Assembly (NCBI GenBank): GCA_005402585.1 | Contig: BIFP01000008.1 | Location: 652,423-716,422 of the forward strand | Length of the DNA: 64,000 nt | From: Micromonosporaceae bacterium KJ-029 | GTDB lineage: Bacteria; Actinomycetota; Actinomycetes; Mycobacteriales; Micromonosporaceae | Direction: 5' to 3' | Part shown: in pieces, positions 34,153-43,017 of the stretch | Layout: every line of letters starts with the position of its first letter | Position numbering within the stretch: the first letter of the stretch is position 1 | The notes under the pieces: generated by a model | What the model was told of the DNA's origin: nothing | Database searches by the model: none | What the model saw: only the letters and a program-made list of their open reading frames with translations | Position numbers and translations under genes: made by a program

Positions 34153-34229
34153 ACGGGCCCGGCGGCCAGCAGCACCAGTCCAGGCGGCAGGGCTGCGATC
34201 CGGTCCAGCAGTTGGTCCAGGAATCCCAC
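34146..34229 (-). pseudogene. Possible DedA-family N-terminal remnant
   Basis: On the minus strand about 28 codons read GFLDQLLDRIAALPPGLVLLAAG, which looks like the start of a DedA-type membrane protein, then the frame runs into antisense of the permease gene. No membrane-spanning remainder is present. The match is from memory of the family and short, so this is tentative. Confidence 0.25.
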
Positions 34230-34309
34230 GTGCCCAAGGTTGCCGGCCCGGACGCGCCTGCCGTCCTCCGGCCGGCCGTCCGGCCTCCTCCGGGTGGCCG
34301 GGCATTCCG

Positions 34310-35008
34310 CTAGGACGGCCCGGGGTCCGGGCGCGGGTTGAAGGCGTCGTCGACCAGGCCGAGCCGGTGCGCCACCACTGCGGCCTGCACCCGGTTGCGG
34401 AGGTTGAGTTTCTCCATCGCCGCCGAGACGTGGGACTTGACGGTGGTGATGCCGAGGTGCAGCCGCGCGCCGATCTCCGCGTTGGAGAGCCCGGCGCCGA
34501 CCAGGGCCAGCACCTCCCGTTCGCGGGGGCTGAGCAGCCGCAGCGCCGCGGCCGGTCGCGGGTTCTGCGGTTGCCGTTCCTGGTCGTGCGCGACGATCGC
34601 CCGGTGCACGATCCGGGCCAGCACCGGCGGCGCCAGCAGTGACTCGCCCCGGGCGGCCCGCCGAACCGCCTCGACCAGTTCCTCGGGGGCGCCGTCCTTG
34701 ACCACGTATCCGATTGCCCCCGCGCCCAGCGCGCCGTAGACGTCGGCGTCCTCGGCGAAGGTGGTCAGCACCAGCACCCGGGCGTTCGGCCGCCGGTCCA
34801 GGATGCGCCGGGTCGCCTCGATCCCGTCCGACCGGGGCATCCGGAGGTCCATCAGCACGACGTCCGGGTGTAGCCGTTCGGCGAGGCGTACCGCCTCGTT
34901 GCCGTCCGCCGCCTCGCCGATCACCTCGAAGTCACCGGCCGTGCGCAGCAGCAGGGCCACTCCCGCCCGGACCAGTGCCTGGTCGTCCACCACGAGCACC
35001 CTGATCAT
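34310..35008 (-). CDS. NarL/LuxR-type response regulator, second system
   Basis: A 232-residue regulator with receiver VVDDQALVRAG, phosphoacceptor Asp54 in VVLMDLRMPRSDG, and a C-terminal LuxR helix-turn-helix LSPREREVLALVGAGLSNAEIGARLHL. AAGGAGG upstream fixes the ATG at 35008; longer frames upstream are antisense. The start overlaps the kinase stop (ATGA). Its target is not evident from adjacent genes. Confidence 0.95.
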   Translation of the reverse strand: MIRVLVVDDQALVRAGVALLLRTAGDFEVIGEAADGNEAVRLAERLHPDVVLMDLRMPRSDGIEATRRILDRRPNARVLVLTTFAEDADVYGALGAGAIGYVVKDGAPEELVEAVRRAARGESLLAPPVLARIVHRAIVAHDQERQPQNPRPAAALRLLSPREREVLALVGAGLSNAEIGARLHLGITTVKSHVSAAMEKLNLRNRVQAAVVAHRLGLVDDAFNPRPDPGPS

Positions 35009-36180
35009 GTGGCCTCCTTCGTCGGCAACCGGGCGGTGACCCGCCATCCGCCACCCTCGGTGGCCGTCGCGGTGAGCGTCCCACCGAGCAGGCCGACCCG
35101 TTCCCGCATACCGCTCAGGCCGTGGCCGGACGGGGGCAGTGCCGGGCGTGGTCGTACCGGGCCGCTGTCCACCACCTCGACCAGCAGCCAACCGGCGTCG
35201 CCCCGGACGTCCACCGAGGCGATCGTCCCCGGCCCGGCGTGTTTGAGGGTGTTCGTGAGCGCCTCCCGGACCACCCGTGCGGCGGTGGTACGCGCCACCA
35301 GCGGCGCGGTGGCCAGCGCGTCGGAGATCGTCACCCGTACCGTCACGCCGGCCTCCCGTACCCGGCTCTCCGCCTCGCGGATGATCTGCTCCGGCTCGAC
35401 CGGCGCCACGCCCACCTCCACCGCTTCCGGGTCACGGAGGACCGCCAACAGCTCACGCAGTTCGTCCAGCACCTTGCCGGCGGTGTCCCCGAGTTCGCCG
35501 AGGGCCAGCACCGCCTCGTCGGCGTTCCCGGTCCGCTGCACCGCGTACCGGGCGGCTCCGGCGCGCAGCGCGATCGCGCTGATGTGGTGAGCCACGATGT
35601 CGTGCAGGTCGCGGGCGACGGCGGTGCGTTCGGACAGTCGGGCCGCCCGGTTCTCCGCCGCCCGGTGTGCCTCCGCCTCCCGGGCGCGCTCCTCGGCGAC
35701 CAGGGCGGCCGCGCGCTGGCTCGCCAGGTAACGGCCAACGGCCACGGGTGTGGCGGTGACGGTACCCAGCAGGACCAACGGCAGCACCACCCCGTACCAG
35801 TTGGCCGACCATGCCTCGGCCAGGGACTGGAAGGCACCGGCCACCCCCAGGGCGTAGAGCCCGCCGTAGGCGGTCAGCGTGGCGGTCCAGCCGCAGCGGT
35901 AGGCCACGAACCCGAGCGCGATCTCGGCGGAGATCGAAACGGTTCCGTTCGCGGTCGGTGCCACCAGGACGGCAGCCGCCAGCAGCACCATCTCCACGGC
36001 GAAGACCTGCCCCGGCCAGCGCCGCGCGCCGGCCAGGACGATGCCGGCCGCCGCGGCGAACAGCACCGCCCGCAGTCGCTCCGGTCCGGCCGGCAGCCCG
36101 AGCCAGAGCCCCGCCGCCCCACCGGAGGCGACGATCAACCCGAGCAGCAGCTGCGGCCACCAGCGTCGTCGCCCTACCAC
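35005..36180 (-). CDS. Sensor histidine kinase, second system
   Basis: A 391-residue kinase with four to six membrane helices (about 8-160), a HisKA_3 helix with phospho-His in AVARDLHDIVAHHISAIALRAG, and an ATPase domain ending GLSGMRERVGLLGG. The GTG start at 36180 is followed by a basic segment. It is divergent from the methyltransferase gene at 36310. It resembles the first kinase in architecture but the sequences differ, so it is not a recent duplicate. Confidence 0.93.
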   Translation of the reverse strand: MVGRRRWWPQLLLGLIVASGGAAGLWLGLPAGPERLRAVLFAAAAGIVLAGARRWPGQVFAVEMVLLAAAVLVAPTANGTVSISAEIALGFVAYRCGWTATLTAYGGLYALGVAGAFQSLAEAWSANWYGVVLPLVLLGTVTATPVAVGRYLASQRAAALVAEERAREAEAHRAAENRAARLSERTAVARDLHDIVAHHISAIALRAGAARYAVQRTGNADEAVLALGELGDTAGKVLDELRELLAVLRDPEAVEVGVAPVEPEQIIREAESRVREAGVTVRVTISDALATAPLVARTTAARVVREALTNTLKHAGPGTIASVDVRGDAGWLLVEVVDSGPVRPRPALPPSGHGLSGMRERVGLLGGTLTATATEGGGWRVTARLPTKEAT

Positions 36181-36309
36181 CGGATCACCATACGGATACC
36201 CAGTGCCCGTTCCGTTCCTCCTCCGGGACGGCGCGCCTCCTTCGGGTGGCCGGCTCGGCGACCGGCGGCACGAGGTCGACCGCCCGGCGGCTGCCTACGG
36301 TCGGTACGC

Positions 36310-36912
36310 GTGACGTACGAGACCGCTACCTTCCTCGCCCAGTTCGTCCGGCATCCGTTCACCGTCGGAGCGGTGTGGCCCAGCGGGCCCGCCCTGGCCC
36401 GGGACATCACCGCGCCGGTGCCGCGTACCGGCCATCCCGTGGTGGTGGAACTGGGACCGGGGACTGGCGCCTTCACCCGCACCGTGCAGCAGCGGCTGGC
36501 CGGGCGCGGCCACCATCTGGCCGTGGAACTCAACCGGGTCTTCGCGGCGCACCTCGCCCGCCGGCATCCCGGGGTGGACGTGGTCGACGCCGACGCCGGG
36601 TCGATCGGTGCGCTGCTGGATGTCCGGGGCCACCGGTACGCCGACGTGGTGATCAGCGGCCTGCCCTGGGCGGCGTTCGGGCCGGCTCGGCAGCGGGCGA
36701 TCCTGTCCGCGGTGACGGGAGCACTGGACCCGTCCGGGGTCTTCACCACGTTCGCGTACCGGCATGCGCTGGTCCTGCCGGCGGCCCGGCGGTTCCGTCG
36801 GCTGCTGGCAACGAACTTTGAGGAGGTCACGGTGGGACGGACGGTCTGGTCGAACGTGCCGCCGGCACTGGTCTACCACTGCCGGCGCCCGGTCCGGCCG
36901 GCGGCAGCCTGA
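36310..36912 (+). CDS. Phospholipid/rRNA-type SAM methyltransferase
   Basis: A 200-residue class I methyltransferase with motif I VVELGPGTGAFTRTV and motif IV VVISGLPWAAF, where the NLPY-like position of adenine methylases is GLPW. The N-terminal ETATFLAQFVRHPFTVGAVWPSG strongly resembles bacterial phospholipid N-methyltransferase-type proteins. The GTG start at 36310 is taken because homology-like sequence begins there. It is followed by the rhamnose locus but probably not part of it; a small hairpin at 36941-36956 (CCAGGC-TATT-GCCTGG) may end its transcript. Confidence 0.83.
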   Translation: MTYETATFLAQFVRHPFTVGAVWPSGPALARDITAPVPRTGHPVVVELGPGTGAFTRTVQQRLAGRGHHLAVELNRVFAAHLARRHPGVDVVDADAGSIGALLDVRGHRYADVVISGLPWAAFGPARQRAILSAVTGALDPSGVFTTFAYRHALVLPAARRFRRLLATNFEEVTVGRTVWSNVPPALVYHCRRPVRPAAA

Positions 36913-36940
36913 CGCTCCCGGGGCAGGTGGCCGGATGTGG

Positions 36941-36956
36941 CCAGGCTATTGCCTGG
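36941..36956 (+). terminator. Small hairpin after the methyltransferase gene
   Basis: CCAGGC and GCCTGG flank TATT, 29 bases past the stop at 36912. The stem is only six pairs and no T-run follows, so this is a weak terminator candidate. Confidence 0.35.
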
Positions 36957-36991
36957 TCATTCCGGCCTGGTTACGCTGGCGCCCGTTGTCT

Positions 36992-37003
36992 TGAAACGAT
37001 TCA
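36992..37003. promoter_or_regulatory. Rhamnose-regulon operator before the GH106 gene
   Basis: TGAAACGATTCA differs by one base from the perfect palindrome TGAAACGTTTCA found in the rhamnose operons. It lies 102 bases upstream of the rhamnosidase start. Probable binding site of the LacI regulator at 53514-54533. Confidence 0.65.
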
Positions 37004-37104
37004 TCTTCGTCCTCCGATATTCGGAACCCCCTATCCCGGCGGGGAGTCCGGTTGTCCGCAGCCGCGGCCGGCCCTTGCCGCACGTCTGGACGTGGAGGTC
37101 CACG

Positions 37105-40100
37105 ATGACCGAACAACCGCTCGCCGGCGCGGATCGGCCGAGCCACCTCTCCCGCCGCAGACTCCTGGGCCTGAGCGCCGCCGCCGGCCTCGGCACGGTG
37201 CTGCCCTGGAAGCCGGCCGTCGCCGGCGCCGCGCCCGGGCAGCCGGTGGGCGTGCCGTTCGGGTTCGCGCAGCGATTCGCGAACCCCGGCACCGACGTGG
37301 CCGCGAAGTTCCGCTGGTGGTGGCCGCACGGCCTGGTCGACCCCGTCGAGGTCGCCCGCGAGATCGACCAGATCGCGGACGCCGGGTTCGGTGGCGTGGA
37401 GATCCAGGACGTGCATCACAGCGTGCGGACCCCGATGGATCCGGCTGGCTCCGGCTGGGGAACCCAGCCCTGGCTCGACGGCGTCGAGGCCGCGCTGCGC
37501 CAGGCCAAGAAGCGCGGCGTCCGCGTCGACCTCGCGCTCGGCCCGTGCTGGCCGACCGCCGTACCGACCATCACGCCGGACGACGTCGCCGCGTCGAAGG
37601 AACTGGTGCACGGGGTGGCCACCGTGAACGGCGGCGAGGTGTTCGACGGGCCGTTGCCGGCCCAGATCCTCCCCCCGGAGTCCGGCGTCACCCGGCAGGA
37701 CCTGCGCTTCGTTCAGGTCGCCCGGGTCATCGGTTCACCGACGGCGGCCGTGGTCACGCTCGACCCGGCCACCGTCGCGACCATCACCGACCAGGTCCGG
37801 GACGGCGCCGTCCGGTGGACCGCGCCGGAGGGCACCTGGGTGCTGCTGGCCTACTGGGAACGGGGATCGGCGCAGGAGCCGGAGGCCGGCCCGCACACCG
37901 ACCCGCACTCCTATGTGGTGGATCACTTCAGCACGGCCGGCACCCAGGCCGTCATCGACGAGTGGGAGTCGAGGATTCTCACACCGGCGATCCGCAGCCT
38001 GCTGCGCGAGGTCGGTGACAACCTGTTCGAGGACTCGCTGGAGATCGAGACGAAGGCGACCATCTGGACGCCGAACCTGCTCGCCGAGTTCGAGCGCCGC
38101 AACGGGTACGACCTGCTGCCCTACCTGCCGGTGATCGTGGAGCGGTCGGAGAAGTACGTCTTCACGTACGACAGCGACACCACCAACCACGTCCGCGACG
38201 ATTTCAACCAGGTGCTCAGCGACCTGTACCACGAGAACCACCTGATCCCGCTGCGCGAGTTCGCGTACGGCCTCGGGATGACGCTGCGGGTGCAGCCGTA
38301 CGGGCTGGAGACCGACGCGATCTACAGCGCCGCCCTGCTCGACGTGCCCGAGTCCGAGTCGCTCGGCTTCAAGAACCTGGATGACTACCGGACGCTCGCC
38401 TCCGGCCGGGACCTGGGCGGCCGCTCCATCCTGTCCTGCGAGGCCGCGGCGTACGCCAACGGCGCCTACAACACCACCTGGAACAAGGCGCTGCAGACCA
38501 TCGGCAGCATCTTCGCGGCCGGCGTGAACCAGTGCGTCCTGCACGGCTTCTCGTACGCCACGGCGCCCGGTGCCCAGTGGCCCGGGTTCGCCGCCTTCTC
38601 CCCGTACGGCAACAACGGCATCGGCTTCTCGGAATCCTGGGGCCCCCGCCAGCCGACGTGGGGCCACGTGCCCGGCGTGGCCGGCTTCCTCTCGCGTACC
38701 CAACTCGTGCTGCGTAGCGGTGTGCACAAGGTGGACATCGCGTTCTTCCGGCAGAAGGGCTGGGCCGGGACCGGGATCGGCGCGGCGTACTTCACCAACG
38801 ACGGCATCCCGATCGGCTGGACGCACGGCTTCGTGTCGGAGCCGCTGCTGGAGCTGCCGAGTGCCGTGGTGCGCGACGGCCGGCTGGCGCCCGACGGCCC
38901 CGCGTACAAGGCGCTGGTCGTGGAGGGAGACGTCTTCCGGGGTCGGGAGTTCACCCTCTCCGTCCGGGCCGCCGAGCGGATCCTCGACCTGGCCCGGGCC
39001 GGCCTGCCGGTCGTCTTCATCGGCGCCTGGTCGAACCCGCACGTGCTCGGCATCGCCCGGCCAGGCGAGGACGCCCGGCTCCGGGAGCTGCTGGACGCCC
39101 TGTTCGCCCATCCCAACGTCAAGGTCGTCGCCGCCGCGGCCAACGTGCCGGACGCCCTCGCGGCGCTGGGCGTGAAGCGGGACGTGGAGTACAGCTTCTC
39201 CACACTGATGACCGAGCACCGGTCGGCCGGCAACGCCGACCTGTACTACCTCGCCAACGCCCGGCACGCGGAGAACCGCCGGATCAACCCCATCGACCAG
39301 GACGTCTGGCTCACCAGCCGGGTCAAGAACGCGGTACCGTACCGGCTCGACGCGTGGACCGGCCGGATCGAGCGGATCGCGTCGTTCGAGCGGGACGGCG
39401 ACCGGTTCCGGGTGCACGTATCGCTCAACCCCGGGCAGTCCACGATCATCGCGTTCGGCGACCGGACCTGGGTGAACGACCCGTCGGGGAGCGCGGTGCA
39501 CGCGGTCACCAGCGAGGTTCCGGTCTTCTACCAGGGTGGCCGGCTGATGGTCCGCTCGACCGCCAGCGGGACCTTCACCACGACGCTGTCCAACCAGCAG
39601 ACCGTGCGGACCGCAGTGCCCGCGCTGCCCGAGCCGCTGGCCCTGACCTCCTGGGAGCTGGAGGTCGAGGACTGGCAGCCGGGTGCCACCCCCACCGAGA
39701 CGATCAAGCCGATCCGCCGGCTCTCCCTGGACGGCCTGCGGGCCTGGCCGGAGATCCCCGAGCTGCAGGACACCTCCGGTGTCGGCCGCTACCGCACCAC
39801 GGTCGACCTCGGGTCGTCCTGGGCCGATGGCCTCGGCGCCCACCTCGACCTGGGCACGGTGTTCGACACCTACCAGGTGACGGTGAACGGTAGAACCCTG
39901 CCGCCGTGCGACGTGCTCGGCACGCGGGTCGACGTCGGCCCGTACCTGCGGGCCGGGCGCAACACCATCGAGGTGGAGGTGGCCACCACGCTGTCGAACC
40001 GGCTGCGGGTGACCCGGCCAGAGGTGTTCGCGGTAGCCGCCCGGCAGCCGTACGGCCTGATCGGGCCGGTGCGGCTGGTTCCCTACCGCGAGGTCGTGCT

Positions 40101-40113
40101 GCGCAACGCGTGA
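37105..40113 (+). CDS. Tat-exported GH106-like alpha-L-rhamnosidase
   Basis: A 1002-residue protein with a twin-arginine signal (SRRRLLGLS at 16-24) and a cleavage region near GAA-PGQ. The mature part resembles GH106 glycosidases: FRWWWPHGLVDPVEVAREID at the front, GFGGVEIQDVHHSV, VLLAYWERGS, NLFEDSLEIE, and a C-terminal GH2-like sugar-binding domain (YRTTVDLGSSWADGLGAHLDLG). GH106 enzymes remove terminal L-rhamnose from plant polysaccharides and flavonoid glycosides. GGAGG fixes the ATG. The operator at 36992 and the neighbouring rhamnose operons support the substrate. Confidence 0.9.
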   Translation: MTEQPLAGADRPSHLSRRRLLGLSAAAGLGTVLPWKPAVAGAAPGQPVGVPFGFAQRFANPGTDVAAKFRWWWPHGLVDPVEVAREIDQIADAGFGGVEIQDVHHSVRTPMDPAGSGWGTQPWLDGVEAALRQAKKRGVRVDLALGPCWPTAVPTITPDDVAASKELVHGVATVNGGEVFDGPLPAQILPPESGVTRQDLRFVQVARVIGSPTAAVVTLDPATVATITDQVRDGAVRWTAPEGTWVLLAYWERGSAQEPEAGPHTDPHSYVVDHFSTAGTQAVIDEWESRILTPAIRSLLREVGDNLFEDSLEIETKATIWTPNLLAEFERRNGYDLLPYLPVIVERSEKYVFTYDSDTTNHVRDDFNQVLSDLYHENHLIPLREFAYGLGMTLRVQPYGLETDAIYSAALLDVPESESLGFKNLDDYRTLASGRDLGGRSILSCEAAAYANGAYNTTWNKALQTIGSIFAAGVNQCVLHGFSYATAPGAQWPGFAAFSPYGNNGIGFSESWGPRQPTWGHVPGVAGFLSRTQLVLRSGVHKVDIAFFRQKGWAGTGIGAAYFTNDGIPIGWTHGFVSEPLLELPSAVVRDGRLAPDGPAYKALVVEGDVFRGREFTLSVRAAERILDLARAGLPVVFIGAWSNPHVLGIARPGEDARLRELLDALFAHPNVKVVAAAANVPDALAALGVKRDVEYSFSTLMTEHRSAGNADLYYLANARHAENRRINPIDQDVWLTSRVKNAVPYRLDAWTGRIERIASFERDGDRFRVHVSLNPGQSTIIAFGDRTWVNDPSGSAVHAVTSEVPVFYQGGRLMVRSTASGTFTTTLSNQQTVRTAVPALPEPLALTSWELEVEDWQPGATPTETIKPIRRLSLDGLRAWPEIPELQDTSGVGRYRTTVDLGSSWADGLGAHLDLGTVFDTYQVTVNGRTLPPCDVLGTRVDVGPYLRAGRNTIEVEVATTLSNRLRVTRPEVFAVAARQPYGLIGPVRLVPYREVVLRNA

Positions 40114-40131
40114 CCCGCGGCCGCAGCAGAC

Positions 40132-40167
40132 GGAACAGCCCCCCGCCCACCGGCGGGGGGCTGTTCC
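40132..40167. terminator. Bidirectional hairpin terminator between the GH106 and lutC genes
   Basis: A perfect 16-bp stem (GGAACAGCCCCCCGCC and its complement) with a four-base CACC loop sits between convergent genes, 19 bases after one stop and 40 before the other. It is the strongest terminator candidate in the window and can act on both strands. Confidence 0.85.
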
Positions 40168-40207
40168 TGTTCGGGGGATCAGCCGGCGACCGGAACGCCG
40201 CGGTCGG

Positions 40208-40807
40208 TCAGGGCAACAGGATGACGTGCAGGTTGCGGGGTCCGTGCACGCCCTCCACCCGGTTGAGCTCGATGTCGCTGGTGGCGGACGGCCCACTGAT
40301 CCAGGTCAGCGGGCGGTGCGGGGACAGCCGGGCGAGCGCCTGCGGCACGGTGGCCACCACCTGGTCGGCCCGGAGCACGCACACGTGCCGGTCCGGTAGC
40401 AGGCTGAGAACCCGGCGGCCCTGGTCGGGCGAGCCGTCGAGGACGACAGTTCCGGTCTCGGCGACGGCGACCGCCGCGCCGGTGACGACGGCGTCCGCGG
40501 CGGCGATCCGCTCGTTGTCGAGCCCGTCGTCGGTAAGCGTGGTCACCTCCGAGGGCAACCAGGCACGCGGCAACCCCGGCGGTACGACGACGGTGGCCCC
40601 CGCCGGCAGCAGCCCGGCGACGGTGTCGGCCACCGCCGCCTCGGGAACCCGGTGCACGTGTGCCCGGTAGTCGGTCAACCGCTCCACCAACTGGTCGAGG
40701 TCGAGCGTGCCCTCGGGCCGATAGTCACGCGGCACCTGCACCGGCGGCTGGCCGCCTTCCGCCAGGGCCGCCCGCAGCCGGCCGAGGACGAGATCACGGG
40801 AACTCAT
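40208..40807 (-). CDS. lutC: LUD-domain lactate utilisation protein LutC
   Basis: A 199-residue LUD protein: an AETGTVVLDGS core and the C-terminal VEGVHGPRNLHVILL ending shared by LutC/YkgG. With LutA and LutB it forms the iron-sulfur L-lactate oxidising complex that makes pyruvate. It is the last gene of an operon that also encodes rhamnulokinase and the aldolase-dehydrogenase, so it probably handles the lactate made from rhamnose. The start overlaps the lutB stop (ATGA). Confidence 0.93.
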   Translation of the reverse strand: MSSRDLVLGRLRAALAEGGQPPVQVPRDYRPEGTLDLDQLVERLTDYRAHVHRVPEAAVADTVAGLLPAGATVVVPPGLPRAWLPSEVTTLTDDGLDNERIAAADAVVTGAAVAVAETGTVVLDGSPDQGRRVLSLLPDRHVCVLRADQVVATVPQALARLSPHRPLTWISGPSATSDIELNRVEGVHGPRNLHVILLP

Positions 40808-42246
40808 CGCTCGGCCCACCAGTCACGGAACGTCTGAGCCGGCGGGTCCGGCAGGTCGCGGCTGCCGGTCCAGCCGTTCAGTGGCGGCGGTAGGCCCCGG
40901 CCGCGCCGCCCGGCGAGCCGGCTGAGCCGGGCGGCGCGCTGCGCGGCCTCGTACAGCCTGGGTCGGTCCATCGTGTACGCGGCGGCGGCCATCGCGACGG
41001 ACTCCGCGGTGGGTCGGCGGCGGGCCTCGACGGCCTCGGCGCGTAGGTGCACCAGCAGTTCGGGAATGTCGATCTTCACCGGGCAGGCGTCGAAACAGGC
41101 GCCACAGAGCGACGAGGCGTACGGCAGCGAGGCGTTGTCGGCCACCCCGGTCAGCTGCGGGGAGAGCACCGCACCGATCGGACCCGGATAGACCGACCCG
41201 TACGCATGCCCACCGGTGCGCTCGTACACCGGACAGACGTTGAGGCAGGCCGAGCAGCGGATGCAGTGCAACGCCTGCCGACCGACCTCGTCGGCGAGCA
41301 CCGCGCTGCGGCCGTTGTCCAGCAGCACCAGGTGGAACGCCTGCGGCCCGTCCCCGGGGGTGACACCGGTCCACATCGAGGTGTACGGGTTCATCCGCTC
41401 CCCCGTCGACGCCCGCGGCAGCAACTGCAGGAACACCTCCAGGTCCCGCCAGGTCGGCACCACCTTCTCCACGCCCATCACGGTGATCAACGTCTCCGGC
41501 AGGGTCAGGCACATCCGACCGTTGCCCTCGGACTCCACCACCGCCAGGGTGCCGGTCTCCGCGACCGCGAAGTTGGCCCCGGAGACCGCCACCTTCGTGT
41601 GGAGGAACGTCTGCCGCAGGTAGCGGCGCGCCGCCGCGGCCAGCACCGCCGGCTCGTCGGTCAACGCCGGATCCACCTCCGGCATCGCGCGCAGGAAGAT
41701 CTCCCGGATCTCCGCCCGGTTGCGGTGGATCGCCGGCACCAGGATGTGGCTGGGACGGTCGTCGCCGAGCTGCACGATCAGCTCGGCCAGGTCGGTCTCC
41801 ACCGGCTCGATCCCGGCCTCGGCGAGGGCCTCGTTCAGCCCGATCTCCTGGGTGGCCATCGACTTGACCTTGATCACCCGGTCGCTGCCGGTGGCGCGTA
41901 CCAGGTCGGTGACGATTCGGTTGGCCTCGTTCGCGTCGGCGGCCCAGTGCACCACGCCGCCGGCCTCGGTCACCTTCGCTTCGAGCTGTTCGAGCAGCTC
42001 CGGCAGGCGGGCCAGCACGTCGGCCTTGATCGCGCTGCCGGCGGAGCGCAGTTCCTGCCAGTCCGGCAGTTCGCCGATCACGCCGGCCGACTTGGCGCGG
42101 ATGGTTCTGGTGGCGTGCCCGAGGTTGCGGCGCAGCTGCGGGTCGGCCAGGCTGCGCCGTGCGGCGGCCGGGAACGACTCCTCGCCACGCAACTGTCCGA
42201 CACCGGCCGGGGCGGTCGCCGGCATGCCGAGGAAGGTCCGGGTCAC
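40804..42246 (-). CDS. lutB: Iron-sulfur lactate utilisation protein LutB
   Basis: A 480-residue protein with an N-terminal LUD-like domain (VKSMATQEIGLNEAL, VAETGTLAVVESEGNGR) and two C-terminal ferredoxin-type 4Fe-4S sites: CIRCSACLNVCPV at 328-340 and CGACFDACPV at about 381-390. LutB is the electron-transfer core of the LutABC L-lactate oxidase complex. The GTG start at 42246 overlaps the lutA stop by four bases (GTGA). It sits between lutA and lutC, the usual order. Confidence 0.94.
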   Translation of the reverse strand: MTRTFLGMPATAPAGVGQLRGEESFPAAARRSLADPQLRRNLGHATRTIRAKSAGVIGELPDWQELRSAGSAIKADVLARLPELLEQLEAKVTEAGGVVHWAADANEANRIVTDLVRATGSDRVIKVKSMATQEIGLNEALAEAGIEPVETDLAELIVQLGDDRPSHILVPAIHRNRAEIREIFLRAMPEVDPALTDEPAVLAAAARRYLRQTFLHTKVAVSGANFAVAETGTLAVVESEGNGRMCLTLPETLITVMGVEKVVPTWRDLEVFLQLLPRASTGERMNPYTSMWTGVTPGDGPQAFHLVLLDNGRSAVLADEVGRQALHCIRCSACLNVCPVYERTGGHAYGSVYPGPIGAVLSPQLTGVADNASLPYASSLCGACFDACPVKIDIPELLVHLRAEAVEARRRPTAESVAMAAAAYTMDRPRLYEAAQRAARLSRLAGRRGRGLPPPLNGWTGSRDLPDPPAQTFRDWWAER

Positions 42247-43016
42247 GGCCGCACCGCCAACCGGCTCCGCTCGTCGGCTGTCTGGCTCGGCTCGGTCGAG
42301 GCCAGGATCTCCGCCAGGTGCACGGTTCGCACCCCGGTACGTAACCGGGCCAGCCCGCCGCCGATGTGCATCAGGCAGGAGGAGTCTCCGGCGGTGCACA
42401 CGTCCGCGCCGGTGGCGAGCACGTGGCGCATCTTGTCCGCCAGCATCGCGGTCGAGGTGTCGGCGTTCTTCACCGCGAACGTGCCGCCGAACCCGCAGCA
42501 CTGTTCGGCCGCCGGCAGCTCGACAAGGTCGAGGCCGCGTACCTCGCGCAGCAGTCGCAGCGGCCGATCCCCGACCCGCAGCATCCGCAACGAGTGACAC
42601 GTCGGGTGGTACGTCACCCGGTGCGGGTAGTACGCCCCCACGTCGGTCACCCCCAGCACGTCGACCAACAGCTCGGACAGCTCGTACGTGCGCCCGGCCA
42701 CCGACTCGGCCCGGCCGGCCAGCCGCTCGTCGCCGGCCCGCCGGGCCACCGTCGCGTGCTGGTGCCGCACCGACCCCACGCACGAGCCGGACGGGGCGAC
42801 CACCACGTCGTACGGGTCGAAGGTGCGTACGTGCCGGCGCACCAGCGGCAGGGCGTCCCGCTGGTAGCCGGTGTTGACGTGCATCTGCCCACAGCAGGTC
42901 TGCTGCTCGGGGAAGACCACCTCGTGGCCGAGCCGTTCCAGCAGTCGCACGGTCGCCTTGGCCGCCTGCGGGAACATGGTGTCGGCCAGGCACGTCACGA
43001 ACAGCGCGATCCGCAC
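42243..43016 (-). CDS. lutA: Cysteine-rich lactate utilisation protein LutA
   Basis: A 257-residue protein with two CCG domains: TCCGQMHVNTGY and QCCGFGGTFAVKN, the ligands for non-cubane iron-sulfur clusters in LutA/GlpC/HdrB proteins. It is the catalytic or electron-accepting subunit of the LutABC complex. GGAGGTG seven bases upstream supports the GTG at 43016, one base past the rhamnulokinase stop. It belongs to the rhamnose operon. Confidence 0.94.
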   Translation of the reverse strand: MRIALFVTCLADTMFPQAAKATVRLLERLGHEVVFPEQQTCCGQMHVNTGYQRDALPLVRRHVRTFDPYDVVVAPSGSCVGSVRHQHATVARRAGDERLAGRAESVAGRTYELSELLVDVLGVTDVGAYYPHRVTYHPTCHSLRMLRVGDRPLRLLREVRGLDLVELPAAEQCCGFGGTFAVKNADTSTAMLADKMRHVLATGADVCTAGDSSCLMHIGGGLARLRTGVRTVHLAEILASTEPSQTADERSRLAVRP

Positions 43017-43017
43017 G

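Noticed and set aside
36937..37104. N-terminal extension of the GH106 protein
   Set aside because: The frame is open upstream, but GGAGG directly before the ATG at 37105 and the Tat signal following it fix the start there. The operator at 36992 also lies in this stretch.
37735..40296. An 853-codon minus-strand open frame opposite the GH106 gene
   Set aside because: The plus-strand gene has a Tat signal and a clear glycosidase pattern; the minus frame has no recognisable domain.
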